From contig JAHDQN010000037.1 of the NCBI GenBank assembly GCA_018433775.1, forward strand, positions 62,001-126,000: a stretch of DNA of 64,000 nucleotides. Direction: 5' to 3'. The position numbers and the translations under genes were made by a program. Shown piece by piece: positions 1 to 12,907 of the stretch. The stretch's first letter is position 1. Every line of letters starts with the position of its first letter. Source of the stretch: Deltaproteobacteria bacterium. GTDB taxonomy: Bacteria; Desulfobacterota; Desulfomonilia; UBA1062. Under the pieces are notes generated by a model. The model saw nothing but the letters and a program-made list of their open reading frames with translations, searched no databases and was not told the origin of the DNA.

Positions 1-7
1 AACATTC

Positions 8-1330
8 ATGAAGGTTGAGATTTCAGACGTGGGCAGCACCAGGAAAGAGATGAAAGTTGTGGTCCCCAGACAAGAGGTGGACGCGGTTACAAACGACATC
101 TACCGGGACATCTCTCAGAAAGTGACCATCAGAGGCTTCAGGAAGGGTAAGGCCCCCCGGCACATCATCAAGATGTACTACTCAGATTACATCCAGAGCG
201 AACTTTCCAAGAAGCTGGTTCAGGACAAGTTCGAGCAGGCTGCCAAGGAGCAGGATCTTTTCGTGGTCTCCATGCCTGATATCTCCAACGAGCCCCCGAA
301 GGAAAACGAGGACTTCACCTTCACGGCACAGTTTGACGTGAAGCCCGAGGTGAAGCCCCAGAAGTATACCGGTTTTTCACTCCAGAAGCCCAAGACAGAG
401 ATCGACGAGACGAGCATCCAGGACGTGCTTGCCAGGCTCCAGGAGACTTATGCCTCCATCAACGATGTCACCGACCCGGAGTACCAGGTACAGGAAAAGG
501 ACTATGCCATCGCGGATGTCACCTCTGAAGAGCATCCCAACCTCAACCGCTTCAAGATGACGGTGGAAGCGGGCGCCAGAAGCGCTCTCCCCGGCCTGGA
601 GAAGGCGGTTGTGGGCATGAAGGCGGGCGAGGAAAAGAAGGTGACCATCGATTTCCCCGAGGACCATTTCCTCGAAGAGATGAGGGGCGTGAGCGCCGAG
701 GCCGATCTCAAGCTCGATTCCATCAAGAACCGGGAACTCCCGGCGATCGATGACGAGCTGGCAAGAAAGGCTCGCCCGGGCGTCGAGAGCATCGACGAGC
801 TCAAGGAGGTTATCCGCAAGGATCTCCAGGAACGTCTCGAAGCCGACGCCAGGAATCACCTGGAGAGTCAGATCAGGGACCAGCTCGTCAAGGAGAATCC
901 GTTCGACGTGCCGGAGACCATGGTGCGGTTCCAGGCCGCCATGATGATCAGGGGCATGTCAGAGAGGCTGTCTTCCCAGGGTTTCAAGATGGAAGACGTC
1001 TATCCGGACACCGAGAGCCTTAAAAGCGAGACCATGGCCTCGGCTGAGAACGTGGTCCGGACCTCTCTCCTGCTCGAGTCCATAGCGAAAGAGCAGGGCA
1101 TCGAGTCCACGGACGAAGAGGTTCAGCAGGAAATCGAGAAGCTTGCCGAACGCTACAACATGGCCCCCGAGATGGTCCGGAAGGGCATTGAAGAGCGGGG
1201 AGGCCTGGAAGAACTCGAGTTTGGTATTGTCGAGAAGAAGGTGTATACTTATATTATAGACAACTCGCAGGTTGAGGAAGTCGGCCAGATCGAGGAGAAG
1301 AGTGATGACACTAGTGCCGATCGTAGTTGA
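8..1330 (+). CDS. tig: Trigger factor, ribosome-associated chaperone and peptidyl-prolyl isomerase
   Basis: The 440-residue product has the usual trigger factor length and order: an N-terminal ribosome-binding domain with the signature GFRKGKAP at residues 43-50, an FKBP-type PPIase domain at roughly 150-240, and a long helical C-terminal chaperone domain. It binds nascent chains at the ribosomal exit tunnel. An ATG lies at base 8 with only seven bases of window upstream, so the start cannot be checked against a ribosome site. The 3' end overlaps clpP by 26 bases, the standard tig-clpP-clpX arrangement of proteobacteria. Identification is firm from the signature and the context. Confidence 0.97.
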   Translation: MKVEISDVGSTRKEMKVVVPRQEVDAVTNDIYRDISQKVTIRGFRKGKAPRHIIKMYYSDYIQSELSKKLVQDKFEQAAKEQDLFVVSMPDISNEPPKENEDFTFTAQFDVKPEVKPQKYTGFSLQKPKTEIDETSIQDVLARLQETYASINDVTDPEYQVQEKDYAIADVTSEEHPNLNRFKMTVEAGARSALPGLEKAVVGMKAGEEKKVTIDFPEDHFLEEMRGVSAEADLKLDSIKNRELPAIDDELARKARPGVESIDELKEVIRKDLQERLEADARNHLESQIRDQLVKENPFDVPETMVRFQAAMMIRGMSERLSSQGFKMEDVYPDTESLKSETMASAENVVRTSLLLESIAKEQGIESTDEEVQQEIEKLAERYNMAPEMVRKGIEERGGLEELEFGIVEKKVYTYIIDNSQVEEVGQIEEKSDDTSADRS

Positions 1331-1931
1331 GCAGACAAACCGGGGAGAGAGGTCGTACGACATCTACTCCCGGCTGCTCAAGGACCGGATCATCATGTTG
1401 AGCAGCGATATCCACGACGAGATAGCCAATCTCATGGTGGCCCAGTTCCTTTTCCTGGAATCGGAAGACCCAGACAAGGACATCTACTTCTATATCAACT
1501 CCCCGGGCGGATCGGTCACTGCAGGTATGGCGATATACGATACCATGCAGTACATCAGGCCCAAGGTGAGCACCATATGTGTCGGGCAGGCCGCCTCCAT
1601 GGCTGCAATCCTCCTGGCGGCAGGCACCGAAGGCATGAGATACGCCCTTCCTCATTCACGCATCATGATCCACCAGCCCCTCGGCGGTGTCCAGGGCCAG
1701 GTGACCGACGTGAGCATCCAGGCCAAGGAGATGCTGCGGATGAAGGAAGAGCTCAACAAGATTTTATCCCAGCATACCAAGCAGCCGATAGAGAAGATTG
1801 CAAAGGACACGGACAGGGACTTTTTCATGACTGCAAACGATGCGGTAACCTATGGGATAACAGACCATGTGATTTTCAAGAGACCCTCCAAAGAGAAGCA
1901 AGAGGAGAGCATCAATGCCGAAGATAAATGA
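1305..1931 (+). CDS. clpP: ATP-dependent Clp protease proteolytic subunit
   Basis: ClpP is the serine peptidase barrel that degrades substrates unfolded by ClpX. With the ATG at 1305 the protein is 208 residues and begins [10 protein letters not shown], the usual ClpP start; the longer reading frame from 1272 adds a basic stretch that belongs to the tig overlap. The catalytic triad is intact: Ser98 in GQAASMAA, His123 in IMIHQP and Asp172 in KDTDRD. A purine-rich GAGGAGAAG lies just upstream inside tig. The gene overlaps both tig and clpX (17 bases), which points to translational coupling. Confidence 0.97.
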   Translation: MTLVPIVVEQTNRGERSYDIYSRLLKDRIIMLSSDIHDEIANLMVAQFLFLESEDPDKDIYFYINSPGGSVTAGMAIYDTMQYIRPKVSTICVGQAASMAAILLAAGTEGMRYALPHSRIMIHQPLGGVQGQVTDVSIQAKEMLRMKEELNKILSQHTKQPIEKIAKDTDRDFFMTANDAVTYGITDHVIFKRPSKEKQEESINAEDK

Positions 1932-3168
1932 CCACTACCGGCCTGGATTACGCTGCTCCTTCTGTGGCAAGTCACAGGAAGAGGTGAGAAAGCTCATTGC
2001 AGGGCCCGATGTCTACATCTGTGATGAATGCATCGCCCTGTGCAACGAGATACTCGCCGAGGAAGAAGGCGAGTACAGGCACTTCAGTGCGTCTTCCAGC
2101 ATACCGAAGCCATCAGAAATCAAGGAAATACTGGACGAGTACGTGATCGGTCAGGAATATGCCAAGAGGATCCTCTCCGTTGCGGTCCACAACCACTACA
2201 AGCGTATCGAGTCCAACCAGAACGTCAGCGGCGTGGAGATCAACAAGAGCAACATCGTGCTCATCGGCCCGACCGGATCGGGCAAGACACTGCTCGCGCA
2301 GACACTGGCCAAGATCCTCGACGTCCCCTTCACCATCGCCGATGCCACCACGCTGACCGAGGCGGGGTATGTGGGAGAGGACGTGGAGAATATCATTGTC
2401 AACCTCCTGCAGAACGCGGACTACGACGTGGAGCGCACGCAGAAGGGCATCGTCTACATCGACGAGATCGACAAGATCGCCTCGCGCGGCGACAATCCCT
2501 CCATCACCCGCGACGTCTCCGGCGAAGGCGTGCAGCAGGCGCTGCTGAAGCTCATCGAGGGGACCGTGGCGTCCATCCCGCCCAAGGGAGGGCGGAAGCA
2601 TCCCCAGCAGGAGTTCATCCAGATCGACACCACGAACATCCTCTTCATCTGCGGCGGTGCGTTTGTCGGCCTGGACAAGATCATCTCCCAGCGGCTCGAC
2701 AAGAAGACCATCGGTTTCGTGGCCGAGATCAAGAGCAAGCGGGAGAGGGACATCGGCGAGATACTCAGAAACGTGCAGCCAGAAGACCTGATCAAGTTCG
2801 GCCTGATCCCTGAGTTCGTGGGCAGGATTCCCATCGTGTCGACCCTGACCGAGCTGGACGAAGATGCGCTCATCGCCATCCTCAACGAGCCAAAGAACGC
2901 CCTGGTGAAACAGTATCAGGCCCTCTTGAAGATGGAAGGCGTTGACCTGAGCTTCAGCAAGGACGCCCTGAAGGCCGTTGCCGAGGAGGCCATGAAACGC
3001 AAGTCCGGGGCTAGGGGCTTGAGGTCCATCATGGAGAACGTCATGCTCGACATCATGTACGAGATCCCCGACATGGACGGCGTCAAGGAGTGCATCATCG
3101 GTCACGATGTCATCCTGAACGGAAAGGCCCCGATGATTGTCTATGAGAGGAAAACCTCTCAGGCATAG
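1915..3168 (+). CDS. clpX: ATP-dependent Clp protease ATP-binding subunit ClpX
   Basis: ClpX is the AAA+ unfoldase partner of ClpP. The 417-residue product has the N-terminal zinc-binding domain with Cys14, Cys17, Cys36 and Cys39, a Walker A motif GPTGSGKT at 118-125, and a Walker B motif ending in Asp183-Glu184 (YIDEIDK). Its length is close to the family norm of about 420. It begins inside the end of clpP and ends three bases before the lon start, so the whole protease set is probably one transcript. Nothing is missing or unusual in the protein. Confidence 0.98.
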   Translation: MPKINDHYRPGLRCSFCGKSQEEVRKLIAGPDVYICDECIALCNEILAEEEGEYRHFSASSSIPKPSEIKEILDEYVIGQEYAKRILSVAVHNHYKRIESNQNVSGVEINKSNIVLIGPTGSGKTLLAQTLAKILDVPFTIADATTLTEAGYVGEDVENIIVNLLQNADYDVERTQKGIVYIDEIDKIASRGDNPSITRDVSGEGVQQALLKLIEGTVASIPPKGGRKHPQQEFIQIDTTNILFICGGAFVGLDKIISQRLDKKTIGFVAEIKSKRERDIGEILRNVQPEDLIKFGLIPEFVGRIPIVSTLTELDEDALIAILNEPKNALVKQYQALLKMEGVDLSFSKDALKAVAEEAMKRKSGARGLRSIMENVMLDIMYEIPDMDGVKECIIGHDVILNGKAPMIVYERKTSQA

Positions 3169-3171
3169 ACT

Positions 3172-5481
3172 ATGAGAGCTGCTGTTTCGGAAAATGTGTA
3201 CCCGCTTCTGGTACTCAGCGACATTGTAGTATTCCCTCACACGATTATCCCGCTTCTCATCGAGAATGAGAAGACGGCCGTCTGGGTGAGCGCGAGCTTC
3301 GAGGCAAAGGAAGACATCCTCGTGTGCTGCAGGAAGTACCCGGACGGCCAGGTCGCATCGGAGCAGGATATCCACCGGATGGGCGTGAGGACGCACATCC
3401 TCCAGCTCATCCAGCTGCCCGACGGCACCCTGAAGGTGTTCATCGAGGGGAAGTCGCGCCAGCTCATAACCCGAATCTTTCAGCACGACGACATGCTCCT
3501 GGCCGAGGCCGAGCCCGTGGCCGACGTGATTCTGGAAGAGCGGAGGGCGGAAGCGCTGAGGCGCCTCCTCGTGGAGACGTTCCAGGAGTACTGCGAGTCG
3601 TACAGCATCGACATCCACCCCGATATGATCGCCAAGATACAGTCTCAGGAAGACCCGGGATTCGTGTCGGATATCATCATATCCTACATGGAACTCAAGA
3701 CGGACACCAAGCAGGAGATCCTCGAAGAGAACACCATCGATTCCCGTTTGAGCAGGATCTATGATCATATCCAGGGAGAGCTCGACATTGCCAGGATCCA
3801 GACGAATCTCAAGGAACAGGTGAGACAGCGGAGCAAGGTATCGCGCAAGAATCTGCAGCAGGAACAGGCACAGGCGCAGAAGATGGCAATGGAATCGATG
3901 GACGACGAGGTGGCATACCTGGAGAGACAGCTCCGCTGCAAGAACATGCCGCAGCATGCCAGGGAAAAGGCCATGGGCGAGATCAAGCGGCTGCGCATGA
4001 TGCCCCCCATGAGCGCCGAGGCAACGGTGATCAGAAACTACGTGGACTGGTTCATCGCCCTGCCGTGGAACGAGATGTCCGAAGACAAGACAGACATCCT
4101 CAAGGCGGAAGAGATTCTGAACCAGGACCATTTCGGGCTCGACAAGGTCAAGGACCGCATTCTCGAGTATCTGGCGGTCCAGCAGCTCGTGGGATCCATG
4201 AAGGGCCCCATCCTGTGTCTGGTGGGTCCTCCGGGCGTGGGCAAGACCTCGCTGGGCAAGTCGATCGCACGGGCCACCGGCAGGAAGTTCGTCAGGGTAT
4301 CCCTGGGAGGGGTGCGGGACGAGGCCGAGATCAAGGGCCACCGCCGCACCTATATCGGTGCCATGCCGGGCAAGATCGTGCAGGGGCTGAGACAGGCGGG
4401 GACGTCCAACCCGGTCTTTCTTCTGGACGAGGTCGACAAGATGAGCGTCGACTTCCGGGGAGATCCGTCCGCCGCGCTGCTCGAGGTCCTGGACCCGGAG
4501 CAGAACGCCACCTTTTGCGATCATTACATGGACATCGAGTATGATGTGTCCAAGGTCATGTTCATCACCACGGCGAACACCTCCTATTCCATACCGGCTC
4601 CCCTGATGGACCGGATGGAGGTCATCCGGATCGAAGGCTACACCTCTCATGAAAAGCACCAGATCGCCCGGGACTTCCTGATACCCAAGCAGATCCGGCT
4701 CCACGGGCTCGAGGGCAAGAAGATCGCCTTCACGAAGAAAGCCATCGACGCCATCATCCACGAATATACCCGCGAGGCCGGGGTGAGAAACCTGGAAAAG
4801 GAGATCTCCTCGATCTTGAGGAAGGTGGTCAAGGAGATCGTCTCGCAGAAGAATATCAGGAGAAACCGGATCACCCAGACCAGGGTGTACGAGCATCTGG
4901 GGATTCCCCGGTACCGCCGGTCGAGCCACCGGGACAGCGACTATGTGGGGCTGGTGAACGGACTGGCCTGGACCGAGGTCGGCGGGACGCTGCTCACGGT
5001 CGAGACCACCGTGATGCCCGGAAAGGGCAAGCTCCTGCTCACCGGCAAGCTCGGCGAGGTCATGCAGGAATCGGCCCAGGCAGGCATGAGCTATGTCCGG
5101 TCCCGGGCGAGTGACTTCGGGCTCGACGCTGATTTCTACGACAAGATCGACATCCATGTCCATGTGCCCGAAGGGGCCGTGCCCAAGGACGGCCCTTCCG
5201 CAGGCATCACCATGGCCGCGTCCATCGTGTCGGCGCTGACCAAACGCTCGGCCAGGGCTCAGGTGGCCATGACCGGGGAGCTGACCCTGGGAGGGCGCAT
5301 CCTGCCCGTGGGCGGTGTCAAGGAGAAGCTTCTGGCCGCGAAAGAGGCGGGGATGAAGGAGGTCCTGATACCGATCGAGAACGAAAAGGATCTCAAGGAC
5401 ACCCCCAGGGAAATTCTGAAGGGTCTCGACGTTCACATGGTCGAGCATATGGACGAGATAATCGCTTATGCCCTCAATTGA
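3172..5481 (+). CDS. lon: Lon protease (endopeptidase La)
   Basis: Lon combines an N-terminal substrate-binding domain, an AAA+ module and a Ser-Lys protease domain in one chain. The 769-residue product has Walker A GPPGVGKT at 352-359, the catalytic Ser676 in KDGPSAGI and the catalytic Lys719 in GGVKEKLL, 43 residues apart as in E. coli Lon. The ATG at 3172 sits three bases after the clpX stop without a strong Shine-Dalgarno sequence, which suggests coupling to clpX. The N terminus starts directly with [14 protein letters not shown]-type sequence, so no part of the LAN domain is missing. Confidence 0.98.
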   Translation: MRAAVSENVYPLLVLSDIVVFPHTIIPLLIENEKTAVWVSASFEAKEDILVCCRKYPDGQVASEQDIHRMGVRTHILQLIQLPDGTLKVFIEGKSRQLITRIFQHDDMLLAEAEPVADVILEERRAEALRRLLVETFQEYCESYSIDIHPDMIAKIQSQEDPGFVSDIIISYMELKTDTKQEILEENTIDSRLSRIYDHIQGELDIARIQTNLKEQVRQRSKVSRKNLQQEQAQAQKMAMESMDDEVAYLERQLRCKNMPQHAREKAMGEIKRLRMMPPMSAEATVIRNYVDWFIALPWNEMSEDKTDILKAEEILNQDHFGLDKVKDRILEYLAVQQLVGSMKGPILCLVGPPGVGKTSLGKSIARATGRKFVRVSLGGVRDEAEIKGHRRTYIGAMPGKIVQGLRQAGTSNPVFLLDEVDKMSVDFRGDPSAALLEVLDPEQNATFCDHYMDIEYDVSKVMFITTANTSYSIPAPLMDRMEVIRIEGYTSHEKHQIARDFLIPKQIRLHGLEGKKIAFTKKAIDAIIHEYTREAGVRNLEKEISSILRKVVKEIVSQKNIRRNRITQTRVYEHLGIPRYRRSSHRDSDYVGLVNGLAWTEVGGTLLTVETTVMPGKGKLLLTGKLGEVMQESAQAGMSYVRSRASDFGLDADFYDKIDIHVHVPEGAVPKDGPSAGITMAASIVSALTKRSARAQVAMTGELTLGGRILPVGGVKEKLLAAKEAGMKEVLIPIENEKDLKDTPREILKGLDVHMVEHMDEIIAYALN

Positions 5482-5485
5482 GCTA

Positions 5486-5514
5486 TTGACAGCCCTTATA
5501 AATGCTGATACTTT
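5486..5514 (+). promoter_or_regulatory. Sigma70-type promoter for the HU gene
   Basis: TTGACA at 5486-5491 and TACTTT at 5509-5514 are separated by 17 bases, immediately after the lon stop. The HU start is 52 bases downstream. This would let HU, and possibly the two tRNAs behind it, be transcribed independently of the protease operon. Confidence 0.6.
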
Positions 5515-5565
5515 CAATCCCACGTTTGGGCATGGGAGAAACTAATCATTTATAGGAGGTATGCT

Positions 5566-5841
5566 TTGACGAAGACAGAATTGATATCAGTTGTGGCAAA
5601 CAAGGCTGGGATACCAAAAGCGGCAGCGGAGAAGGCGATCAACGCAACTACCGGCGCCATCCAGGACGCACTGAAAAAGGGCGACAAGGTGACCCTGGTG
5701 GGCTTCGGGACCTTTGACGTGGCCAAGAGGGCTGAGAGAACCGGTGTCAATCCCAGGACAAGGGCAACCATTAAGATTAAGGCCTCCAAGGCTCCTCGTT
5801 TCAGACCCGGCAAGGCCTTTAAAGAAATCGTCAACAAGTAG
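5566..5841 (+). CDS. hup: HU family DNA-binding protein
   Basis: This is a 91-residue nucleoid protein of the HU type. It starts MTKTELISVVA, has the conserved VGFGTF turn near residue 45-50 and the DNA-binding arm with GVNPRT and the intercalating proline. The start is TTG at 5566, six bases after a perfect AGGAGG at 5554-5559; a nearby ATG at 5561 is out of frame. The lon-hup order is common in proteobacteria. A separate promoter precedes it and two tRNA genes follow within 120 bases. It is HU rather than IHF because it lacks the IHF-type C-terminal extension; a second, IHF-like gene lies at 47.9 kb. Confidence 0.95.
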   Translation: MTKTELISVVANKAGIPKAAAEKAINATTGAIQDALKKGDKVTLVGFGTFDVAKRAERTGVNPRTRATIKIKASKAPRFRPGKAFKEIVNK

Positions 5842-5862
5842 CACAGATCGAAAGGATACTCG

Positions 5863-5938
5863 GGGCGGGTAGCTCAGTTGGGAGAGCGTCGGCCTTACAA
5901 GCCGAAGGTCACAGGTTCAATCCCTGTTCCGCCTACCA
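5863..5938 (+). tRNA. tRNA-Val (anticodon TAC)
   Basis: A complete cloverleaf of 76 bases including an encoded CCA at 5936-5938. The acceptor arm pairs GGGCGGG with TCCGCCT (G-T pairs at both ends), the T loop reads TTCAATC, and the anticodon TAC lies at 5896-5898 between CT and AA in the loop. It reads GUN valine codons and follows the HU gene by 21 bases. Confidence 0.96.
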
Positions 5939-5955
5939 TTCGATGGGATAAGTAA

Positions 5956-6033
<78 letters not shown>

Positions 6034-6041
6034 ATATTAAT

Positions 6042-6080
6042 GTCTATACCTCATGCACATGAGGTATAGACTATTTTCTT
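6042..6080 (+). terminator. Rho-independent terminator after the tRNA pair
   Basis: A perfect inverted repeat with 14-base arms (GTCTATACCTCATG at 6042-6055 and its complement at 6058-6071) is separated by only CA and followed by a T-rich run. It sits nine bases after the tRNA-Asp CCA. From here to 6332 there is no convincing gene or clear promoter. Confidence 0.8.
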
Positions 6081-6332
6081 ATCTGGGCACCGGGCAGATC
6101 CGGCCGAGGGTGCTCCCCTCCTTACAAGCCATTGTTATCACGATGAGTAATTTTATCTCTCCGGGCACGAACAGTATGTGGTAAGACGGGGTTCCCGGGA
6201 GATGATGCCGCTGACCGTTTCACATGAACAGTGATATCATTCCCTGACCGGGCTGGGCAGGGAACCGGAAACCGTTGATGCATCGGCGCAAGCGGCAGGG
6301 AATATACAGGACCAGAAGCGAGAAAGACAAAA

Positions 6333-7361
6333 ATGAAGAAGAAATGCATAGCCCTCTATTCAGGAGGACTCGACAGTATACTTGCAGTGAAACTCATGCA
6401 GGAGCAGTCCGTCGATGTCGTCGCGGTCTACTTCTGCACCCCGTTTTTCGGTGCGGACGTTTTGCACGATCCGGAAAAGCACCGGGAGTATCATCGGAGA
6501 GCCTATGGGGTTCACATTACCCCGTATGATTTCACCGAGGACATTATAAATGCAGTGAGTAATCCTGAGCATGGGTTCGGCAAGCACCTGAACCCCTGCA
6601 TCGACTGCAAGATCCGGATGCTTAAGAGGGCAGGGCGGATGCTCGAGGAACTGGACGCCTCGTTCGTGGTGACCGGGGAGGTGCTCGGGCAGCGGCCCAT
6701 GTCCCAGCGCAGGGATGCCATGAATCTCATTGAAAGAAAATCCGGGCTCAAGGATATTCTCGTAAGGCCGCTCTGTGCAAAGCACCTCCCGCCGAGTCTG
6801 CCGGAGCGGTCGAACCTCGTCGACCGTGAGCAACTGCTCGATGCGGCCGGCAGGGGGAGGAAGACCCAGATCGAACTTGCCCGGAAATACGGCATCGAAC
6901 CGGGCGACATACCAAATCCCGCCGGAGGGTGTCTGCTTACAGACGGGCAGATCTCCCGCAAGGTCCGGTCGACCTTTGAGAGATTCAGACCGGGAAAACC
7001 CGGGCGGGCCGATATCGTGCTCGATACCGCTGGCAGAAAGTTCATGCTCGATGCAAACACCGTCTTGGTGATCTCGCGCAGTGAAGATGAGAACCGGTTT
7101 CTGTCTTCACTGGTGTGGCCGGGCAATGTGTTTCTCAAGATAGCGGATGTTCCGGGACCTTTAAGTATTGTGCGGGGGGACATATCGGAAGAAAACCTCC
7201 GTACAGCTGCGGCCCTTTGCCTGAGATACGGTAAGGGGCGGGGCACGGAAGGTCGCGTGGCAGTGTACGGCCCGGACCCCGAGGCCATGACCGGCACGGT
7301 CGACGCACCCGCAGCGGGAGAGGATTACTGCAGGCGGTTCCAGATTGACTTGAGCACGTGA
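6333..7361 (+). CDS. PP-loop ATPase with MnmA-like N-terminal domain, probable tRNA thiolation-type enzyme
   Basis: The 342-residue protein starts with an adenylating PP-loop, SGGLDS at residues 10-15, followed by a nucleotide alpha-hydrolase fold. Cys89 and Cys92 (NPCIDC) and Cys200 (AGGCLLTD) sit where MnmA/ThiI-type thiolases carry their reactive cysteines. The C-terminal third (about 210-342) is not the MnmA barrel and resembles the extra domain of an uncharacterised family often annotated as a tRNA methylaminomethyl-thiouridylate enzyme. It probably activates a substrate with ATP and transfers sulfur, but the target is unknown. It starts a new transcription unit about 300 bases after the tRNA terminator and ends 22 bases before the next gene. 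Confidence 0.7.
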   Translation: MKKKCIALYSGGLDSILAVKLMQEQSVDVVAVYFCTPFFGADVLHDPEKHREYHRRAYGVHITPYDFTEDIINAVSNPEHGFGKHLNPCIDCKIRMLKRAGRMLEELDASFVVTGEVLGQRPMSQRRDAMNLIERKSGLKDILVRPLCAKHLPPSLPERSNLVDREQLLDAAGRGRKTQIELARKYGIEPGDIPNPAGGCLLTDGQISRKVRSTFERFRPGKPGRADIVLDTAGRKFMLDANTVLVISRSEDENRFLSSLVWPGNVFLKIADVPGPLSIVRGDISEENLRTAAALCLRYGKGRGTEGRVAVYGPDPEAMTGTVDAPAAGEDYCRRFQIDLST

Positions 7362-7383
7362 TGTTCGATATAAGGCCACCACT

Positions 7384-7577
7384 ATGGATTACTTCCTGAG
7401 CGTACTGGGAATGGTCTTTGTGATCGAAGCGCTTCCCTACATAGCCTTTCCTTCAAAGGTGAAGGAGTTCGCCCGGTACGTGGAGACGGTCCCGGACAGG
7501 ACCCTGCAGATTGTCGGGGTCATCGCGGCGTTTGCGGGGCTGGCCGTCGTCTATCTCGGAAGGCGCCTGGGCGGGAT

Positions 7578-7581
<4 letters not shown>
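7384..7581 (+). CDS. DUF2065 family small membrane protein
   Basis: A 65-residue protein with two hydrophobic helices, at about residues 3-22 and 42-60, separated by a short basic loop. The pattern of an N-terminal VIEALPYIAFP helix, PDRTLQIVG, then a second helix and a final Arg-rich end matches the DUF2065 (YjeT-like) family, whose function is unknown. The TGA stop overlaps the GTG of queA by three bases (GTGA), so it is translated with the queA-tgt-sec operon. Confidence 0.75.
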
Positions 7582-10003
<2,422 letters not shown>

Positions 10004-10018
10004 GCTCGGGGGTTTTTG

Positions 10019-11593
10019 ATGGACACATTCAAGTTGAAGGGGTTGCTGATACTGGCGGTTCTCGTTGTGGGAATCCTGTTTGCAGCACCATCTTTTTTCG
10101 GGAGCAAGGAGGTGCCTGAGGGCTGGATAGGCCCCAAGGAAAAGATCAAGCTCGGTCTCGACCTGCAGGGGGGAATGCATCTGGTCCTCAGAGTGGTGGC
10201 GGACAAGGCGGTGGAAAGCAGGATGAACAGCACCGCATCAGATCTGAAAGCTCAGATGGTCAAACAGCGGATTCATTACAGCAGTGTGAGCCCGGAATCT
10301 CCGGAGGTCCTTCGGGTGGTTTTACGCGTGCCGGATGACTACGACAAGCTCGCCGACCTCATCAGAAGTGGGTATCCCTATCTGCAGGAGGTCGACAGGT
10401 CGTCGAAGGACGGCGCCATGACCGTTGAATACCGGATGTCCGCCCAGGAGGCCGCGACCATCCGCAGCCAGGCGGTGGAACAGGCGCTCGAGACAGTCAG
10501 GAACAGGATCGACCAGTTCGGGGTGAGCGAGCCCTCAATCATCCCTCAGGGAGACGAGCGAATCGTGCTGCAGCTTCCCGGGGTCACCGACCCGGAAAGG
10601 GCAAAAGCCCTTCTGAAAAATACCGCAATCCTCGAGTTCAAGCTGGTAGACGAAGAGCACTCCGTCCAGGATGCGTTGCGCGGGAACGTGCCTTCCGGCA
10701 GTTACGTCGCCTACATGAAGGACGGCAATCAGCCCATTCTCCTTCAGCAAAAGGCGGTCATGACCGGTGATCTTCTGGACGACGCGCGCATGAGGATCCA
10801 GTCCACCTACAACGAGCCCTATGTGGAAATTTCCTTCAACCGGGAGGGCGGAAGAATATTCGAACGGGTCACCAGCGAGAATACCGGCAAGCGCCTGGCC
10901 ATTCTCCTCGACGGCAAGGTGTACTCGGCCCCGGTGATCAGGGAGGCCATATCGGGCGGAAACGCGATCATCGAAGGGAGGTTCACCGACGAGGAGGCGA
11001 GCGACCTGGCCATTATCCTTCGGGCAGGCTCATTGCCCGCGCCCGTCGAGATCCTCGAAGAACGGACCGTGGGACCTTCCCTGGGGCAGGATTCCATCCA
11101 TCAGGGTTTCCTTTCCATGATCATAGGCGGCCTGGTGGTCATTGCCTTCATGCTGGTTTACTACAGGTTCTCCGGGCTGATTGCCGACCTCGCACTGATC
11201 GTGAACATCGTCCTCATCCTGGGGGCCCTCGCCGTACTCGGCGCGACGCTTACCCTGCCGGGACTGGCGGGCATCGTGCTCACCATCGGCATGGCCGTGG
11301 ACGCGAACGTGCTCGTGTACGAGCGCATCAAGGAGGAGCTCAGGCTGGGAAGGACCGCGAAGATGGCTGTGGACGCGGGTTATAAGAACGCCCTGTCCAC
11401 GATTCTGGACGCCAATATCACGACCCTTATCGCCGCCATCGTGCTGTTCCAGTTCGGAACCGGTCCCATACAGGGGTTCGCGGTGACGCTCTCCATCGGG
11501 ATCATTGCCTCGCTGTTCACCGTCCTGGTTCTGTGCCGGTGGATCCAGGAGTGGCTGGTGAACTATCAGAAGATCGAACGGATCAGCATTTAG
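10019..11593 (+). CDS. secD: Protein translocase subunit SecD
   Basis: SecD is the RND-type partner of SecF that uses the proton gradient to pull secreted proteins through SecYEG. The 524-residue product has an N-terminal transmembrane helix, the GLDLQGGMHLVL motif at about 50, a large periplasmic P1 region, and five further helices with the D4 motif GMAVDANVLVYERIKEEL. The ATG at 10019 follows a GGGGG purine run; the frame also allows a TTG three bases earlier. It lies 15 bases after yajC and 9 bases before secF. Confidence 0.97.
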   Translation: MDTFKLKGLLILAVLVVGILFAAPSFFGSKEVPEGWIGPKEKIKLGLDLQGGMHLVLRVVADKAVESRMNSTASDLKAQMVKQRIHYSSVSPESPEVLRVVLRVPDDYDKLADLIRSGYPYLQEVDRSSKDGAMTVEYRMSAQEAATIRSQAVEQALETVRNRIDQFGVSEPSIIPQGDERIVLQLPGVTDPERAKALLKNTAILEFKLVDEEHSVQDALRGNVPSGSYVAYMKDGNQPILLQQKAVMTGDLLDDARMRIQSTYNEPYVEISFNREGGRIFERVTSENTGKRLAILLDGKVYSAPVIREAISGGNAIIEGRFTDEEASDLAIILRAGSLPAPVEILEERTVGPSLGQDSIHQGFLSMIIGGLVVIAFMLVYYRFSGLIADLALIVNIVLILGALAVLGATLTLPGLAGIVLTIGMAVDANVLVYERIKEELRLGRTAKMAVDAGYKNALSTILDANITTLIAAIVLFQFGTGPIQGFAVTLSIGIIASLFTVLVLCRWIQEWLVNYQKIERISI

Positions 11594-11602
11594 GAGGCGG
11601 CC

Positions 11603-12502
11603 ATGGATATCATACGACCAGGAACCCAGATAGATTTCATGAAGTACCGGAAGGTGGCCTTCGCTCTCTCGGCGGCACTCATCGTCATCAGCCTCGCTGC
11701 CGTGTTCGTTCGGGGCCTGAACTACGGGATCGACTTCACCGGCGGGACCGAGATCCAGGTGGCCTTCTCCAAGACGGTCAAGACCGATGAGGTGAGATCA
11801 GCTATCGGGCCCGTCGGGCTAGCGAATGCCACCATTCAGAGCATCGGCGAAGATGGAGACAACGAGTTTCTCATCCGCACCCCTACTGAGGGCGACACCG
11901 GAGACGAGACCGTGCAGCAGATCGAAGGCGCGCTGAGGGACACATTCGGAGAGGAAACCGTGGACATCCGCAGGGTCGACATGGTGGGCGCGGCCGTGAG
12001 CCAGGACCTGAAGCAGAAGGGGTTCCTTTCCCTGTTCTATGCAGGGATCGGCATCCTCATCTATATCTGGTGGCGTTTCCAGCTCGGTTATTCCGTAGGC
12101 GCCATTCTCGCCCTTGCCCATGACGTGATCATCACGGTGGGGGTGTTCGCCATCGCGGGAAGGGAAATATCGCTGCCCGTCATTGCGGCGCTCCTTGCCA
12201 TCGTGGGATATTCTCTGAACGACACCATCGTGGTATACGACCGCATCCGGGAGAATATCAAGAAGGCGGCAGGGTCATTCGATTTTTCTTCCCTGCTGGA
12301 CAGCAGTATTTCCCAGACACTGAGCAGGACCCTGATCACCTCCACGACCACCTTTGTCGTGGTGCTTGCGCTCTTCCTCTTCGGCGGGAGCGTGATCAAC
12401 AACTTTGCCTTCGCCATCATGGTGGGGCTCATCGTGGGAACCTACTCGTCCATTTTCATCGCAAGCCCCATCCTCCTGTTCTTCAGACGGGAAAAGAAGT
12501 AA
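11603..12502 (+). CDS. secF: Protein translocase subunit SecF
   Basis: SecF, 299 residues, has an N-terminal transmembrane helix, the GIDFTGGTEIQV motif, a short periplasmic domain and five further helices with YSLNDTIVVYDRIREN, the counterpart of the SecD D4 motif. It functions as a heterodimer with SecD in the inner membrane. TAGGAGG precedes the ATG with good spacing. It is the last gene of the queA-tgt-yajC-secDF unit and is followed at once by a GC-rich hairpin. Confidence 0.97.
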   Translation: MDIIRPGTQIDFMKYRKVAFALSAALIVISLAAVFVRGLNYGIDFTGGTEIQVAFSKTVKTDEVRSAIGPVGLANATIQSIGEDGDNEFLIRTPTEGDTGDETVQQIEGALRDTFGEETVDIRRVDMVGAAVSQDLKQKGFLSLFYAGIGILIYIWWRFQLGYSVGAILALAHDVIITVGVFAIAGREISLPVIAALLAIVGYSLNDTIVVYDRIRENIKKAAGSFDFSSLLDSSISQTLSRTLITSTTTFVVVLALFLFGGSVINNFAFAIMVGLIVGTYSSIFIASPILLFFRREKK

Positions 12503-12511
12503 AGCTCACGA

Positions 12512-12538
12512 GCGGGGAGGCGCCATGCGCCTCCCCGC
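12512..12538 (+). terminator. Hairpin after secF
   Basis: A perfect 12-base inverted repeat (GCGGGGAGGCGC and its complement) with a CAT loop, nine bases after the secF stop. The following bases are CTCTTCATT, only moderately T-rich, so it may be a weak intrinsic terminator or an mRNA-stabilising 3' hairpin. Confidence 0.6.
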
Positions 12539-12907
12539 CTCTTCATTATCTCCCCTCCGACAGGTCTTCGTCGCTCACGTCCGCCTGGGCCTGGTGCGGC
12601 TCGGGCCGGATGACGAGGCAGGCTGTTTCAGATGGAACCGGGCTTCGAGGCCGGGAGCGGACCTGAAGGAGCTTTTCGCGACATACACCGTCCGCTCGTT
12701 TCATCCCGCTGTTGTGTCGAGGTCATTATCCACGTTTTCCCCAATGGATCGAAAGCGTCCAAACGGGAGCACCCCGAGCCAGGGAAAGGATGTACAATAT
12801 TGTAATCAGGGTTACCCTTTCGCCCGGATTCTCGCGAGATACTAGCATTTAAGTATATGTAAATACACTTATATTCAGCTGGCATGGGTTTTGAGAACAG
12901 ATCCGGC
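12539..12907. other. Non-coding gap between secF and the secreted protein gene
   Basis: No credible gene. Reading frames here are short and lack a start site or family resemblance. Small palindromes ACAATATTGT (12794-12803) and TCTCGCGAGA (12830-12839) and an AT-rich stretch with a weak promoter-like pair, TTTAAG at 12848-12853 and TATATT at 12870-12875 (16-base spacer), lie just upstream of the next gene and may control it. Confidence 0.4.

Noticed and set aside
2113-5523. A 1136-codon open frame on the minus strand opposite clpX and lon
   Set aside because: It is the antisense of two certain genes in high-GC DNA with strong codon bias, has no family resemblance, and its composition (His, Asp, Leu and Gly rich) is that of a mirror frame.
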